DNA from: Petrolisthes cinctipes
Taxonomy: Eukaryota; Arthropoda; Malacostraca; Decapoda; Porcellanidae
Reading direction: 5' to 3'
Length of the DNA stretch: 64,000 nt
NCBI GenBank assembly: GCA_033782935.1
Contig: JAWQEG010000625.1
Span: 125,001 to 189,000, forward strand
This document shows, in pieces, positions 11,409-25,095 of the stretch (positions are counted from its first letter, which is position 1; every line of letters starts with the position of its first letter). A program made the translations under genes and the position numbers. A model generated the notes under the pieces. The model worked only from the letters and a program-made list of their open reading frames with translations. It made no database searches and was not told the origin of the DNA.

Positions 11409-14400
11409 TCTCCAAGTGGCCAAGGCAATGTTAATATTAATACACTGTAGGTTGCTAAGGCTGAGTCAAAAGAGAATAAATAACAAACACAACACAACAC
11501 AGTAGAGCACAGCTTGACTTACAAAGGTTACCATGCCATACCATAAAATTCCAGTATACAGTATAATATGTAATTCTATAATATATGATAACATGGGTGG
11601 GTGGTTCCCCGACAAATTGTTATTGTGGATATATAATTTTTTTTAAGACACCAATGACATCTTCCAGAAACCCTTCCAAGAGACTCCAATATATATATAG
11701 ATATATATATAAATAACAAACCTGTGAAGTAATGCTGCTTGTTGTTATTACAGTATTGGATAACTAAAATTAGTTAAATTTTTAACAGATCATAATATGC
11801 AAATTTGGTGGATTATTAGGAACCAAGAGCAAAGCAAAAGTAGCAATCCAAGTTTAGCGAGCATGAGAGAAAGAGAGGCAGGAGACAGACAAACAGAGTA
11901 AATTATAAATTGATTAGTAAAACATTATTTTGTTTACAGAATTAAGTGTTGTTGGTTGAGTAGACAGTACAACAAACAATGAGTGTGCAAACAACCAATA
12001 TACAGTTAGGAATAGTTTGTGTCAGATAAAATTATTCTACAATTGGTTTAAGTGTAGGTTATGTTGGATTATGTTAGATCATGCTATGTTTGGTAGAGTC
12101 AAGTTTAGTTTGATTAGACTATGCTAGGAAAGGTAAGGTTAGTTAAGTTATGGTAGGAGAGGTTGAGTCAAGTGGAGAGTCATAGATAAATATTATTGAA
12201 TTAGTGAAGTAGAGAGTATGTGTGAGTGCAAACAATCACGGTCCAGTTAGTGATGTGTTAGTAAACTACTCTGGCCGGCAGTCGCAAACTACAGGCGACC
12301 CCCAGGAGTTTACCCGGCCAACTCCTCAGGTTTGTTTTACTCTTGGCCAAACTCAACTCAACTTGGTAAACATAATGACGTGTGCTTGGTCTTGCCTGAA
12401 CACAACTCGGCAAACAAAATATAAAAAATCATGGTAAACTGAGAGCAATTCAGTGTTTAAAATGTTAAGAATTAGTACCAGGCCATGCAGGGCATTTGGT
12501 ACCAAGATGGTACAAGAAAATAAACAAATAAGTTCTTGGCTGAGCAAAAACGAAACAGAGAATATTGTACTCTCATGTACTGTATTATAAAATTGACACA
12601 CACCAGGTCTTAAAAAATTTACAATAATAATAAAAACTGGTATTCATATTTTCTTCTCAGTTTAACTCAAATACTTTTACTGCAATTGAAACATGGAAAA
12701 AGTTGAAGGAAAAAAATAAGTATAAAAAATAAATACAGTAAATGGTAAATATTCAACATGCATTACTTGTGTGTTTCAACAGAAGGATAATGTATAAGTT
12801 ACCATTGTGACCAAACCATCCATACAAATTTTTGAGCAACAACAGTACTATAGTGCATTATTATTATTATTTTTCAATTCTTATCCCGACAAAAATGCCC
12901 CCGATTCTCATCCTATGTAATATGACCTTATATATGTCTTGCATGTATGTAGCTGATAAGTAACTACTTGTCTATTTTTTTTTTTCTGTGTAGTTTGTCT
13001 TGGAAGGCAATACATTTTCCCATAAAGCTAAGAATTTTAATGAGGGAGCCGGTACATTTATGCCAGGATAAAAATATGGAGTTTACTTGAGGGTCAAAAG
13101 GTTACTGGTGAACTGAAGACTACCAACTGTTCCCAACACTGCTAAGACACACTACAGTAGACCCTGGTTATATATACAGTATATATATATATATATATGA
13201 AGAATAATTTAACTACAGCCTAGACAAAGAAAAACAAATCACAAATCAGATAATCAAGATGGAAGAAAACCCAATATGGGAATGGGTAAGAAATGTTGGG
13301 AAAACAATTAGTGGTTCAACATGGGACTGAATGTAGAATGAAGTGGTGGATACAAGATTTATTTGTAGTATATCGAGGGTCTATTGTATGTACGTATGGG
13401 TCTGTTCCGTGGCAGTTTGAAGGAATAGTTAGCCAACATATCCTTGTTAGCTTTTACCCCTGTAGGTCTTATCTCAAAAGAAAAAAAAAATAGTTCTTAT
13501 TATAACAGTTCCCACTTACATCTTTACAATTCAATTTGTAAACAAACCACACTGAACATTACCATAATATAGAATGGTAACTCATATATCAACACAAGAA
13601 CACAGTTTGATACTAATACAGTATAGATATTGGCTAGCTTTGTGGCCCCAACAACAAAATGTAGATAAATAAATAATTGTACCTGAACATGGACATCATC
13701 AGGTCACACAGCCCATCCTGATGCTACAGAAGGCTACTACCTGTCCCATTCTCTCTCTCCACAAGGTTTGTGTTTGTTTATGAGCCTCAAGCCCAGGCCA
13801 AGTTGGATGCTGTTACTTCTACTCCAGTACATAAAACCCTTGATAATATGCCGACATTTTTAACACTTGAGTCTTGTCATTCAACACAGGCTTAGTAGAT
13901 CATGTAGTTTGTATGATGTAATAACAGAAGCCTAGGAAAATAGGTGGTCTTCAATATTGGACAGAATGTAATATGAAGTAAAGGTTACAATTATTTATTT
14001 GCATTATACCAAGGGTCTACTGTATACTCATTTAGCAGCCACAGTGAGTGATTGGTAAATGGTTGCCAGTTAAGTCAAGTTTTCATGGCCATGTATGAAT
14101 TTTCAATGCTTTGTTACCCTGACATTATTTGTGTGCAAGCATGTCCGATTGACTATGGTATTTACAAACATTCTCATTCCCAATACATTGAAAATTTACT
14201 GGAAAGGCTGCGGGATAACCGGTTAACAGGCATCACTGATTTGGTGTTCCTACGAGTGAGTGAGGATCCACGACTGACTGGCAGGACCACAGTCAAGAAG
14301 AGTCACTGTGTACTTAGAACTCTGGGAAACCGATGATGGTTGCACACTTTATGTTTAGTGACGAACTTTGGCTTATGTGTGTATTTGTGTGTGAGGGTGG

Positions 14401-15104
14401 ATTGGTAAGATGTGAGGTACTTCAGGGTCTACTACTGTGTGTGTGTACAGTAAGTGTTATGACTGTAACCCTAATTATACATGTCTTGGCTTTCAAACTC
14501 TTGGAAATACTATGACAGTGTTCTTGAATATGATCCCTCTGTGTGTGGTGCTTGTTCAAGACGAGGAGATACTTTGTAGATCATCACCATAATCTGCCAT
14601 GCAGTACTATATATTTTCACTTAAGTAATGAACGAACATATACCTGACCCACACCTTAACTTACAACAACTGACACTTGAGACAATTGTAGGTGAAGGTG
14701 TGTGACAATAATTTGGCAGTCAATATCTTACTGATAAAAGATAAAACTAATAAATTATCTTTGATCTCAAAGCCTCCAACCAACAAAAATTATAATATAG
14801 CCTGATATACAGTATATATATATAACATCACTAAAGTATCAGTATCACAATAGTTAGTAACCTACACACAGACACCCAAGTCTTTCTAATTGTAAAAAAT
14901 ATACTACCATTAGAAAATAAACTGTTAAATCTTAAATTACAATCTAAAATACTAATTACTGTACCTATTATTTTCGTGCTCATGTTGCCACGTCCAGTCA
15001 CCTTCCCTCGGGACTCTTGTAACAACTTAATCCAAACCTTCGTCATTGCTAATGTTGCACGTACAGTTGCCACACCTCTCATGCAACATAATTTACCCTA
15101 AAAA

Positions 15105-15262
15105 AGTGGTCTAAGGAGATAACATACTGGAAGGATACCAATTCCTCCAAACTAGGCCACAAAACTGATCCCCATTTTAGTAACATTGAGGCAGCCCATT
15201 TTCTGGCATAGTTTGGAGGAATCGGTAGCCCTCTAATTCACCAACAAGGTGTTACAGGACTA
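15105..15262. mobile_element. MITE, GATTCCTCC family, well preserved
   Basis: Inverted ends are GGAAGGATACCAATTCCTCC (about 15130) and GGCATAGTTTGGAGGAATCG (about 15200), separated by an ACATTGAGG segment. It is a good reference for the family's inverted layout. Confidence 0.75.
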
Positions 15263-16066
15263 TTGGGCGTGACTGTACCTCAAGCAGAACACAACCCAGA
15301 TAAAACAGTAGACAACAACAATAACTGGTGCAACTACAACCACATGCAACAAACATTACCGCCAACACAATGACCCATACACATTAACTAATCCTTCTCT
15401 CAAGTCTGTGGTGATGATTATAAATGTCATTGTTATTAGTCAGTCCAACATTTCTCCTGGATACAACCAGAGATTACAAGAACATCACTACCACCACAAC
15501 CACACCAAGTCTGAGTCTCAAACGCCGAGTATTAATGTTTGTTGTAAAGGACTGGACGGGAAGTTTTGCCTAGCAGTGGTATTACCATTAAAACAGGGAG
15601 AGGTATTATATCTTTGTTTCACTCTAATCTGTAGTATTGCCATAATGTGAAATGTTTTTACTATTCCTTAATGAAGGTAAAACCATTCCTTAACTCTACC
15701 TTTCACCTGTACCTGTACTATATTGAACTCTAATGACTTATCAGTCGCCAATTTTATTGGCTGACACGGGCCTATCACAGACATATTGGTATCTATGTAC
15801 TCTCAGTACTGTCTGTAGCACTTGTAGCAGAGTACTGCACACTGTGGCTGTGTACAGTTGTCATTAGTTCCCAAAACAATAGTATCAGCTCCAAAACTTC
15901 AGAATCAATCAGGCTCTGGTACTATGAGGAAGATGTAACTATTTATGCATGTATATATAACAACATAGCAAGTTACTGTACTCTAACTATGAGGCCTTTG
16001 CTTAAAGTGACTGGAATTCACACATCTATGTGTAATTGTTTTGTTTTTCCTAATTGATGATCCAGA

Positions 16067-16234
16067 ATCATAGATGTGGTGCCTGTGCAGTACTGATCTC
16101 ACTGGTTATCCATGATAATAATTATAACAAATAAAAGCTTCACAGCTTATATTCTAAGTTTTACAAATACAGCTCAGCACTGATACAGTGCTTTACCATA
16201 CAAACAGTACTGTGCAGGTGACACATCTATGATT
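16067..16234. repeat. Inverted repeat (hairpin), about 32-bp arms
   Basis: The left arm begins GAATCATAGATGTGG and the right arm ends ACACATCTATGATTCC. Allowing about five mismatches, the complementarity extends through GTGCAGTACTG. The loop is about 100 bp. Probably a foldback MITE remnant. Confidence 0.65.
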
Positions 16235-19200
16235 CCCAATCCTCTATACAATATAACAACTTAGTACTGAAGGTAAGGCAAAATACCTCGCCCTGTTCAA
16301 TCAACTAATACCACCATAAACTGCTATACACCAAAAACTATGTCTAAAAAGTGATACAACCAGAATTTCACTAAATCCTGACTTGACAACAAAGCCCACA
16401 TCATTATAACATTTCAAACTTATACTGTTAATCAAGAGAGAAAACTGGTGAGAACTTGGCATTCTGGGGTACAGTATTATAGTGCTGCTGTGATGGTGAA
16501 GAAACTGATTTAAGAAAAAAGAATGAAGGCCGCATCAGGCATGGAAGACCTGTAATACGTGGGCGATGGAGATGGAGAAGAGGGACAACAAGCATAAAGG
16601 AAACACAATGAAAGGAGGGAAAGTTGAAGAATACAAAGAGGGAGGGGATGGAGGAGGAGCATTGATTGATATATTGTTACAACCTTTGGAACAACCATAT
16701 AATTATACACGACAATAAAAGTAATTACAGACTTTTGATCAACAGAAAAATAAACTGTTAGACAGAAAAAGACTGTATAAATCTTGCTTGCTAAGTAAGG
16801 AAAGAACAAAAAAAAATCACAGCAAAACTTCTGACAAGCGGGAAAACTGTATATAAGCTTTGCCATTTTCCCGGACATACATCACATCCCACAAGAAGCA
16901 TTAGCGACGTGTTGTTATTAAAGGCTCCTCCTCAAATGGTGTTAAGTGTATGTAGCCTAACTTATAACATAACAATAAATGGATTAGACATAGCCTCAAA
17001 AACTAAACAAGTGATAGTGTGTTTCAAAAACCAGTGATGGAGAACCAACTACAATGAAGCACAATAATAGGAATAACTTAATTAACACATGTATATATTT
17101 TATGAGTACTGTACTACCCTGAAATTGTATTTAGAAGTATTACCACTGATAAGACTGGCCCCCGAACCTTATAACAGAAGCGTGATTATTTTCAGTAAAT
17201 ATGATTGATGAATTTATGACGTTAAATCCATTGAGTGAACAGGATCATTGCTTCACAGGTACCACATCTATTGCCTTACAAACCTCAGTCAGCTGAGCAT
17301 GAGTGATCACCAACTCTATGACTCGTCTTGCATGAGGATACAGGTCCCAGCTAAGTCAGTGGTATAACACTTCTAAGAAATATAACAAAATTGAACATCT
17401 CTACTGTATTTAGTGTTGTACTGACGAAACCGGTAAAAAATATATGCGGTAAATATAAAACAGCATCTGGATTCTAGGTTCTCCCCCCCGACAGCTTACA
17501 GTGGGAATTGTTTGACCCCATAAGGGCCCCATTACCTCGTGTTACGGCCATTTGTAATAACATAAATATACCTGTAAATAATGTTTATACCTAGTTTTGC
17601 ACCACCCTGTACTATATAAGCATAAGGAAACAGAAGCCGCAGCAAAAATGAGCTTGAAGGAATCAGTCCTGGACTTGGTATAAATAATTTTTTAACACAA
17701 TATATAATTTTATATAGATATGTTCTACTATATATATATATTTATACTATATATAATATGAATATACGTTTGTGTATCTGAGAGGTACGAGTTACTGGTA
17801 TAATCACATGTAGTTCCTATATACACCTATATTTCCTAGTATATATCATAAGCATTTTGATGAAGTTAAATATATCAGCAGAAGTGGTACTCTAGTTTGT
17901 CATAAACCAGATATTTTTTTATACAATTTCTATCATCAAGACTCACATCTCAGATCCCAACTCTAGATGGTTAAGGGAGGCAAGATGTTAACAGAGAATT
18001 GAAGTCCACAGATCTCCTTTATTAGTGCCAATATATAGATCCTTCAACTAAGGTAATAATCTGTTGTTTCTTGGCATAATTTGGAGTAATGAGTAGCAGC
18101 TCTCAGTTCAATGTAAACATCCTAACCTCCCTCCAATCTTCTAGAGTTTAGGCAGCAACATTTGGTAATCTAGTTAAGGTTGAGTACGTTACAACACCAA
18201 TAATACAGTTTGTGCACACAGCTCCTGAGAACAAGTGAAATAATAACACATTTCTACAGCTGTGGTTTGTATGTACTGCACTTCCACATTAAAATGACAA
18301 ACAACACTACATTGTGAGACAGACAGGAATATGGAGTAATACTAACCAAGATGATAAACTGGCTATGTCAAATGATAAACTTCCATCATGTTACATTTTG
18401 TCATTTTAGTAAGGAAATGCTGCACCACTGAGCTGCAAAAACGTCATATCCTGTTTCCTACCAGCAGTGAGTGAATGGTTGGGGAGTACGTGTCTACAGG
18501 ATTTCCAGTAATAATAATAATAATAATAATAATCCATTTTCACCGAGATGTGAAGTCCTTAAGACAAACATTTTGGTGTAGCTATATATATATATTATTA
18601 TTAAAAATAAAGTGAAACAATAAAAGAAGAGGTGGGAGCATTTCTAAACCTGTAAGTACAAATGCAGACATGGATTTGTGGTACAATCTCTCCCACTGAC
18701 TGTCACCCAATTACATACTTTAATTTTACCACTGATTACCACTACCATCACCAATACTGACTGACTGGTGCCTTGGTATTGCGTGCTGAGTGGAGCTGAG
18801 TATCTTCCACCTGGGCTGCTGCTGTACCACAAATTAATGGCTGCAATTGTACTGTACATTTTGCTAAGAGAGAGAGAGAGTGTGACAGATGAAGGTAAAT
18901 AATGATACTGACGACAATAATAATAATAATACTCTTAGGAGCCACAATCGTCATCCTTTGAACTCTAACGTAAGGGGTCGGCGGACATATCAGAATCACA
19001 GTTGAGTAGACACACATGAGCATATTCAAGTATACCCACCCCTTCTTTAGTCTAGGTTAATATATTATACCACATTCTACATCTAACTCAAAGCACCCTC
19101 TATGAAAAATACACACTTAAAGAGGAGTAAAATTTCAGCAAAAAGGAAGCCACCAATCCCTTTAACTTGTAACCCAAAACATATCACCCATAGTGGTTAA

Positions 19201-19782
19201 TGTTATCTGCATCTTGGCCTAGTGTTGGTTTGACAGAATCAGTTGCTTCCCTGTTTGCCAACATTGTACACCATCTAACACAGTCAACTAAACAGCCAAA
19301 GATCTATTATTTTTTCTATACACAAATCATCCCATAATCATCAACACAGGGCGCAGTTTCCTGTTACAGAGAAGGTTTCCTTGTTTCCGTATAAATAATT
19401 CTCATAAAAATAATGATCTGTTTATAATGGCGAGTGTGTGAGTGTAGGGGAAAAGTATTTTATCCTTAGTTTCTATTCTCTCGGCTGAGATCCTTCTTGC
19501 ATTTGCAGTTAACGGCGAACTGGTGTGAGAAAACTAAACACTGATGAATAATAGAGATGAGATGTTGACTTGTAAGTATCAAAGATTGAATGTATGTATG
19601 TATGTATGTATGAGGGGGTTATTATGAGGCTGGAACAAATAAAGTGTTGGTGTGAGGTTGCAATGTGTATATGAAGTGTTGTTGTCATGAAAATCTTACA
19701 GACAAGGCATTGCTTTGAAATTGCTCACGGTGTCTCCCTGACATACACAGTTGGGATTCTAACTATTGAGTATGTCACCTTG

Positions 19783-20200
19783 AGCCGTATTCCTCATCAA
19801 ACCTCAAGGACAAAAACACTGCTGAATCTCCCAGTCCATTGCCAGTGACCCTGATGATTAAACCTTGAAAAATATTAATACACGTAACCATGATCGATGA
19901 CACTTCACAAAGTTAGCTAATACCTTCTTTTAGCAATCCCAACGAATTGAATTGAAGAGGAAGAGAGACCATGCTAGATCTGGATGACCCCGTAGCACGA
20001 AAGAGGAAGAAGATAGAGAAGAGATACAGAAAGCATGAAGAAAACAGGAGGAATGAAGGGTTAGTTGGTGAGCAAAATAGAGAGTGGGTCTGGGCAATCC
20101 CAATGAAAGGTCATAAAAATATTATTATTAATACCAAACACCCTATTGCAGTAATTCAACCCAATGGTCGTATTTTGGGCATTTAACTAGGAATACGGCT
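19783..20200. mobile_element. Candidate short TIR element with a 71-codon open frame
   Basis: A perfect 12-bp inverted repeat, AGCCGTATTCCT at 19783-19794 and AGGAATACGGCT at 20189-20200, bounds 418 bp. The core GCCGTATTC is shared with the ends of the foldback element at 26194-26325. Inside lies an ATG-started frame at 19971-20186 (LDLDDPVARKRKKIEKRY...), rich in Lys and Arg at the start and of no recognised family. There is no evidence that it is translated. Confidence 0.45.
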
Positions 20201-20555
20201 GCCTGTGTTTGTGTGTGTGTGTGTTCCAGGAGGCACCTAGACAGATAAACAACTCTAAACTCACATGTTCACACTTCCGGTATATTAAATATGTGTTTCA
20301 TTGCAGCATCACATTGTCACCAGCATAACCTAACTTTGCCAACAATAACAAACTATAAACAGAATACTAAGGGCATTAATTCTAGTGAGATCGCACTACA
20401 GAGAGAGGAACAATCTGCCTGCAGGGAGGATAAAAGGTTGGATATGAGGAAAAATAAGAATGTCAACAACTGCTCTCAAAACATAATATATAATGCTACA
20501 GCTATCACACTGGGTTCTGTTTACTAAGCCAGCTGGTGCATTTATGGGGTAAAAT

Positions 20556-20700
20556 GCTATCGGTGAAATCCGGAGACTTATGCGTTCCTCTCCAAACTGT
20601 GCCCTACAAACAGGTTACCCATACCATCCTATCCATTTCTTGGCACAGTTTGTCAGTGAAGAGTCAGCTGTCTCTACTCTGCAGACATCTTACCCCTTAA
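20556..20700. mobile_element. MITE, GATTCCTCC family, downstream of the BTG gene
   Basis: CGTTCCTCTCCAAACTGTGCC at the left and CTTGGCACAGTTTGTCAGTG at the right are the two inverted parts, ending in TACCCCTTAA. It lies about 95 bp past the BTG stop codon on the transcribed side, so it is probably in the 3' UTR. Confidence 0.6.
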
Positions 20701-20795
20701 TTAAGCTCATCCCTTTCCAGTACCGTACCGGAATGTGTGACCGTGAGTGTGTCTAGGTGCTGCTGGATGTAATGAATGAATGTGTGTATGTGTCT

Positions 20796-22815
20796 CTATA
20801 CCCTGGCCAGTGCTCGGTGCCCAAACCACTGGTGCCTGTCATTGGGGCGAGGGTAACTAGCACCTCCAGCGGCGTTCCATTTGTACCTCTGGGGTCCCAT
20901 GTTCGGGGGTGAGCGGGTGAATGGGGGAGGCATCTGGGAGTGACTGTAGTGTGGGGGAGCGGCCGGGGGATAGACAAAGCTGGTGGCAGTGGTGAGGAGG
21001 GGCATGTGATGAGGGGCAGGAGGGGTGGCAGTGGTGGTGGAGGGTGGGGGAGGAGGGGTCTGACTGAGGTTTACCCACGACTGGGCTTTACTGAAGAACG
21101 GAGGGGAGTACGAGCCGTTCTGGGGTGGTGGGTGGTGTGGGTGCTGGTGGTGGTTGGAGGTGGGCGGGTGGAACTGATGGTGGGTGTAGGTGGCGGTGTA
21201 GGGGCGACGGGCGGGGGTGTTAACTCCACCGGCTGACATACTGCGGGTGGGGGACAAGGGCTGGTTCTTATGGGGGTGGTGGGAGGTCGGGCCAAAGGGC
21301 TTCCTCTTGCTAGGGGTGGACTGGGTACTGGACGGGGGACTCGGCACGTTCCCGCTGTCCATCTTCCTCTCACGCAACACATCCGCCCGCTGAAAATAAA
21401 CCAATGAGGTCTGCATACAACTATCATCATGTAATGGAACAATAGCGGAAAAAAAAATATATATATATATATATACAAATTAAAAAAAAAAAAAAAAAAA
21501 TTTGCCAATTTCTTCTCTACTGTCTGTATCTTGGTGACAATCTTAAATTCAGAGTACTCTAATATTGCCTTAAAAATACTGTCTGATTTGCTGATTAACT
21601 AATTGCATGACTGGCTAATTGATTGAGTGACTGGGTGTGTGCCTGAGTGACCACACAGCTGACCTTGGATATAGGCGCCGGTGTTGATGCCGGGCGTTCC
21701 AACCGTGAAAAGTCAAAGGTCTCAATGAAGTTCTCCTTGTTGCCACCCCTGAAGGAAGCCACGGTGCAGCACGACCCCTTCTGTTCCCCAAAGCGACAAC
21801 ACACCTCCTCCGGGTCGACCCACACCGTCAATTCTACCGGCAGGCTCAGGCCACCGTAGGTTAGGCCGCAGTCCCTCGCCGCTCGCTCTATGGTCGGCTC
21901 TCCACGCGTGTTCTCGTTCACCCTGACAGTGGTATCTTTATGGTCGTATCTACCACTTAAAAACTACTTATATACAAGTAACTCATTTTACCTGAGCTTA
22001 TTGGGTGTGATTTCAATATCTCATTTTACCTGAGCTTGTTGGGTGTGATTTCAATATCCAAATAAATTCTCAATAGCAAGGAACTAATGTTTGTTTTACA
22101 CGATTATACTTATTTCCACAATCTATTCAGGATCATTATAATTACATAAATTGAGAGTCATCTAGACCATGCATCCTTTTCAATGCTTCTTCCAGCTGCA
22201 TTGCTGTATGATTGGCTTTTCAGTCATCTCTCATATTAAAATCGTATCACACACTTCTCTCTCCAACAACTTCTTATATATAACTAATATACCCAAGGTT
22301 GTGAAGTCCGTGAAAATATTTCCTGATAAGCAATCAACTCGAGAAATATTATAATTACACAACCAATTTCAACCGAAATAAAAGCCATATTTGTAACTAA
22401 AATTACTGTCCCTTATGCATATTATTGCCTCATATTACATTACTAATTGAGTAGAGTACTCTTCTCATAACAGACACAACTGGAGTCGTGATAAAATTAA
22501 CTGACTCCAAATACCCAGTATCTCAACCCAAAAATTAATGACTACTCATCTCTGACTGTACATACCTCTCTTCAAAGAGTGAAAAAGTGAAGGTCAACCA
22601 TACAGTATATAGAACCAGATACAGTATACCAACCTGAGACATCTGTAACCTTGACCCTGCCAGGGCCGTTCCGGATGCCAGTGGTTGCTGAAGCGTTCCT
22701 CCAACAACTCCCCAAGTCTCCGTTCAAACTTTGCCACAGTCTCCCCCGGCAGGCTAGTGTTGGCCTCCACCAGTTTGGAGATAAAGAGAGCTGCGGCCGC
22801 CACCTCTTCTTTCAT
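20796..22815 (-). CDS. BTG/Tob family antiproliferative protein (BTG1/3-like)
   Basis: Three coding exons on the minus strand: 22815-22634, 21922-21664 and 21389-20796, all in phase, giving 344 residues. Family knowledge: BTG/Tob proteins bind the CAF1 deadenylase of CCR4-NOT through their N-terminal domain and promote mRNA deadenylation and cell-cycle exit. Seen: the BTG domain covers about residues 1-115, with MKEEVAAAALFISKLV, then box A (SNHWHPERPWQGQGYRC) and box B (LPVELTVWVDPEEVCCRFGE). GLTYGGLSLP and EVCCRFGE are closer to BTG1/BTG3 than to Tob. The rest is Pro/His/Ser-rich and disordered (SPPSSTQSTPSKRK, HPHHPPP), ending WFGHRALARV. The start was chosen because MKEE is the usual family N terminus. 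The frame stays open upstream to 22999, where a good acceptor (ttatttgtcag) suggests an upstream exon, probably 5' UTR with a CAA/CAG-rich leader. Confidence 0.88.
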
Positions 22816-24639
22816 GGTGTGTTGTTGTGGTTGTTGTTGTTGTTGTGGTATTGATGGGTTGGTAAGGATGAGTGAGGTTGTGTGGTTGACTGGTTTGGTG
22901 GTGGTGGGTGTTGAACATGAGTGAATGGATGGTGGTGATGAATCCAGTGTAGTTATTCCAATCTCTTTAGTCTTGTCCTTCTCTTCTTTCTTGTACTCTG
23001 ACAAATAACATTCATTGTGAGTAAATCACTTCTCTGATAAGAAATAACAAATCAAATGAGTTTCTTGAAAATATAACAACCTCAATAGACAGGGTGCATG
23101 TCAAACCTTTAATCACCAACTAGGCCCATGTTTCATATCAACTCAGACCATCCTTAGCTACCAACTCAATCTGTATTTTATACCAACTTGGACCATCTTC
23201 ATACCAACTCGGATAATTTTGGATAATTAAGCTTGTGTAACTTAAAAGGTACACAAACACACAATCAGACTGGATGGAGTATTATAGTAGCCATACTAAC
23301 ACTTGTCAGTACAAGCATGTTTTTTTTTTTTTATAGCAGTATGTCACAACTAGCTATGCATCCACACAAGCCCTGTATATCACAAATAGGTCATCATCAT
23401 CAATACCCCATTTCCCTTTTTTCAAGGGGTGGAGAGGCTCTAGCACCAATGCAGGACCCCTGATAGGCAAGAGGTCCAACTACTCTGGTGGAATCATTGT
23501 TAGAGAGTGAGTTTCCCAACCCTGACTCACCCTCTGTATTATAGGGGATACGAGGCTGACTGCATCATCAAAAGAATGGTGGGGGATGGGAACGCCACTT
23601 CCCTACGCCGTAAATTCAGAAGTATATATGGACAATAAATATTTCTACAAACTACGGGAAGTACTGCTGTGTGATGAGTACAGTCACTGGCAGCACCAAT
23701 AGGTCTATATGGGACTGGTGTCACGAGGGATGAATACACAACAGCAGTTAAGGGTGGGCAGGGCATCAAATGGGTGTTTCATTCATGCATATCAAATAAT
23801 ACTGGGAAATACTGGTAAATTTTAAGAGTTACACATGTGCGAGATTTTCAGACAAACCATAGATTTTCCTATAGCTTTTCATGTGATTCGTTCAATTTTA
23901 ACATCCATTTATTATGCAAATATCTTTGACCATACCCATCACCCAGCTATTGGCAAAAGTTGGGTCAGGTTTTCCAATTTTTGGTGAGCACAAATAGTAT
24001 TAGTTTGTTTTAGAATTAGGCAGACCTTACCTGATCTAACCTAATCTGGACCGTGGCAGACTACTGGGACCAAACCTTAGCAGACTACCGGGACCTAACC
24101 TGAACAGACTACCGGGACCTAACCTTAGCAGACTACTGGGAGTTGCGCAAGGTAAGACCTATATCAAACTTACGGAAATTTGACCATAAAAACGTATATT
24201 AAAGTAAAAATTATATATCTCGCATGAGTGTAAATCGGAAATAATCCCACAATACTGGACAAAAACAGGAATGCATTTCAGCAGTGAGTATTGGTATCAC
24301 TTCAGTTGAAGATGATCTGTCTACAAAAGTGCATGCTATATCTAAAGACATTCATATCCATGGGCCAAGTAGGTTATGGGCTGAGTTGCCCTATATTCAA
24401 GTTTAGAAAATAGTGCAAGAGGCAGCATACTTAGCAGTATACTAGCATTAGATATATTGACAATAGGGGAAAATGAATATAGAAATAAAAAATTGATTGA
24501 AAAATTTTTGAAACAAAAGAATAAAGATTAAAACCATCAATAATCCTAAATAGAAGCTTGTATGAAGGGACAGCTCAAAAGTATCAAAAAGTAAAGTAAA
24601 GTATGTTTTTCTCTGTTCTGATGGTTTTTGACACACATT

Positions 24640-25095
24640 GCATTAGGTCCCGGTAGACTGCCCTAGTTAGGTCCAGATAGATTGCCCCGGTTAGGTCCTG
24701 ATAGATTGTCCCAGTTAGGACCCGGTAGTGTGCCCCAGTTAGGTTCCGGCAGTTTGCCCAGGTCCTGATTAAGTTATGTCAGAACTGGTCTGGCAAATTC
24801 TACGATACTAAAATATTAACTCTTATTGGTAATTATTTAGTATATTGCCATTTTCTATTACAATGTTTCTACCCTCTTTACCCAATAATTAATACCATTC
24901 TAAGACATTTTTCTTCTATAGAATTTTCTTCGGCAATGCCCCATTTCCAAGATAGGGCATATTCAAATGAAATGAGGCATTTCCGAAGGAAATGCCATAG
25001 AAAATGGTCTTAGAATGTTATAAATTAGTGGGTAAACAGGATACAAACTTCATAAAGGAAAACGGCAATAGAATAGATAATTACCCTTAATTGTT
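24640..25095. mobile_element. Palindromic variant of the GGTA-type MITE
   Basis: The left half holds degenerate repeats of GGTCCCGGTAGACTGCCC. From about 24820 to 25085 the sequence folds on itself: TTGGTAATTATT, TACCCAATAATTAATACC and CCATTCTAAGACA on the left mirror GTCTTAGAATG, TTAGTGGGTAAAC and GATAATTACCC on the right. The words NNATTCTAAGAC, GGCATTTCC and CCATTTCCAAGATAGGGCAT are shared with the copies at 27805, 41577, 58351 and 60615. Confidence 0.65.

Larger units (their letters stand above)
9432..20795. other. 11-kb interval without a recognised gene
   Basis: Contains only decayed repeats and short chance frames. MITE remnants of the GATTCCTCC family are at 11262-11408, 15105-15262, about 18000-18150, 19120-19265 and 20556-20700. 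A second family (TACAGTAGACCC ... GAGGGTCTACTGTA) is at about 13150-13400 and 13850-14035. CT-rich repeat DNA is at 16505-16880. Part of the right end may be the 3' UTR of the minus-strand BTG gene, as BTG/Tob mRNAs often have long 3' UTRs. No poly(A) signal could be assigned with confidence. Confidence 0.5.
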
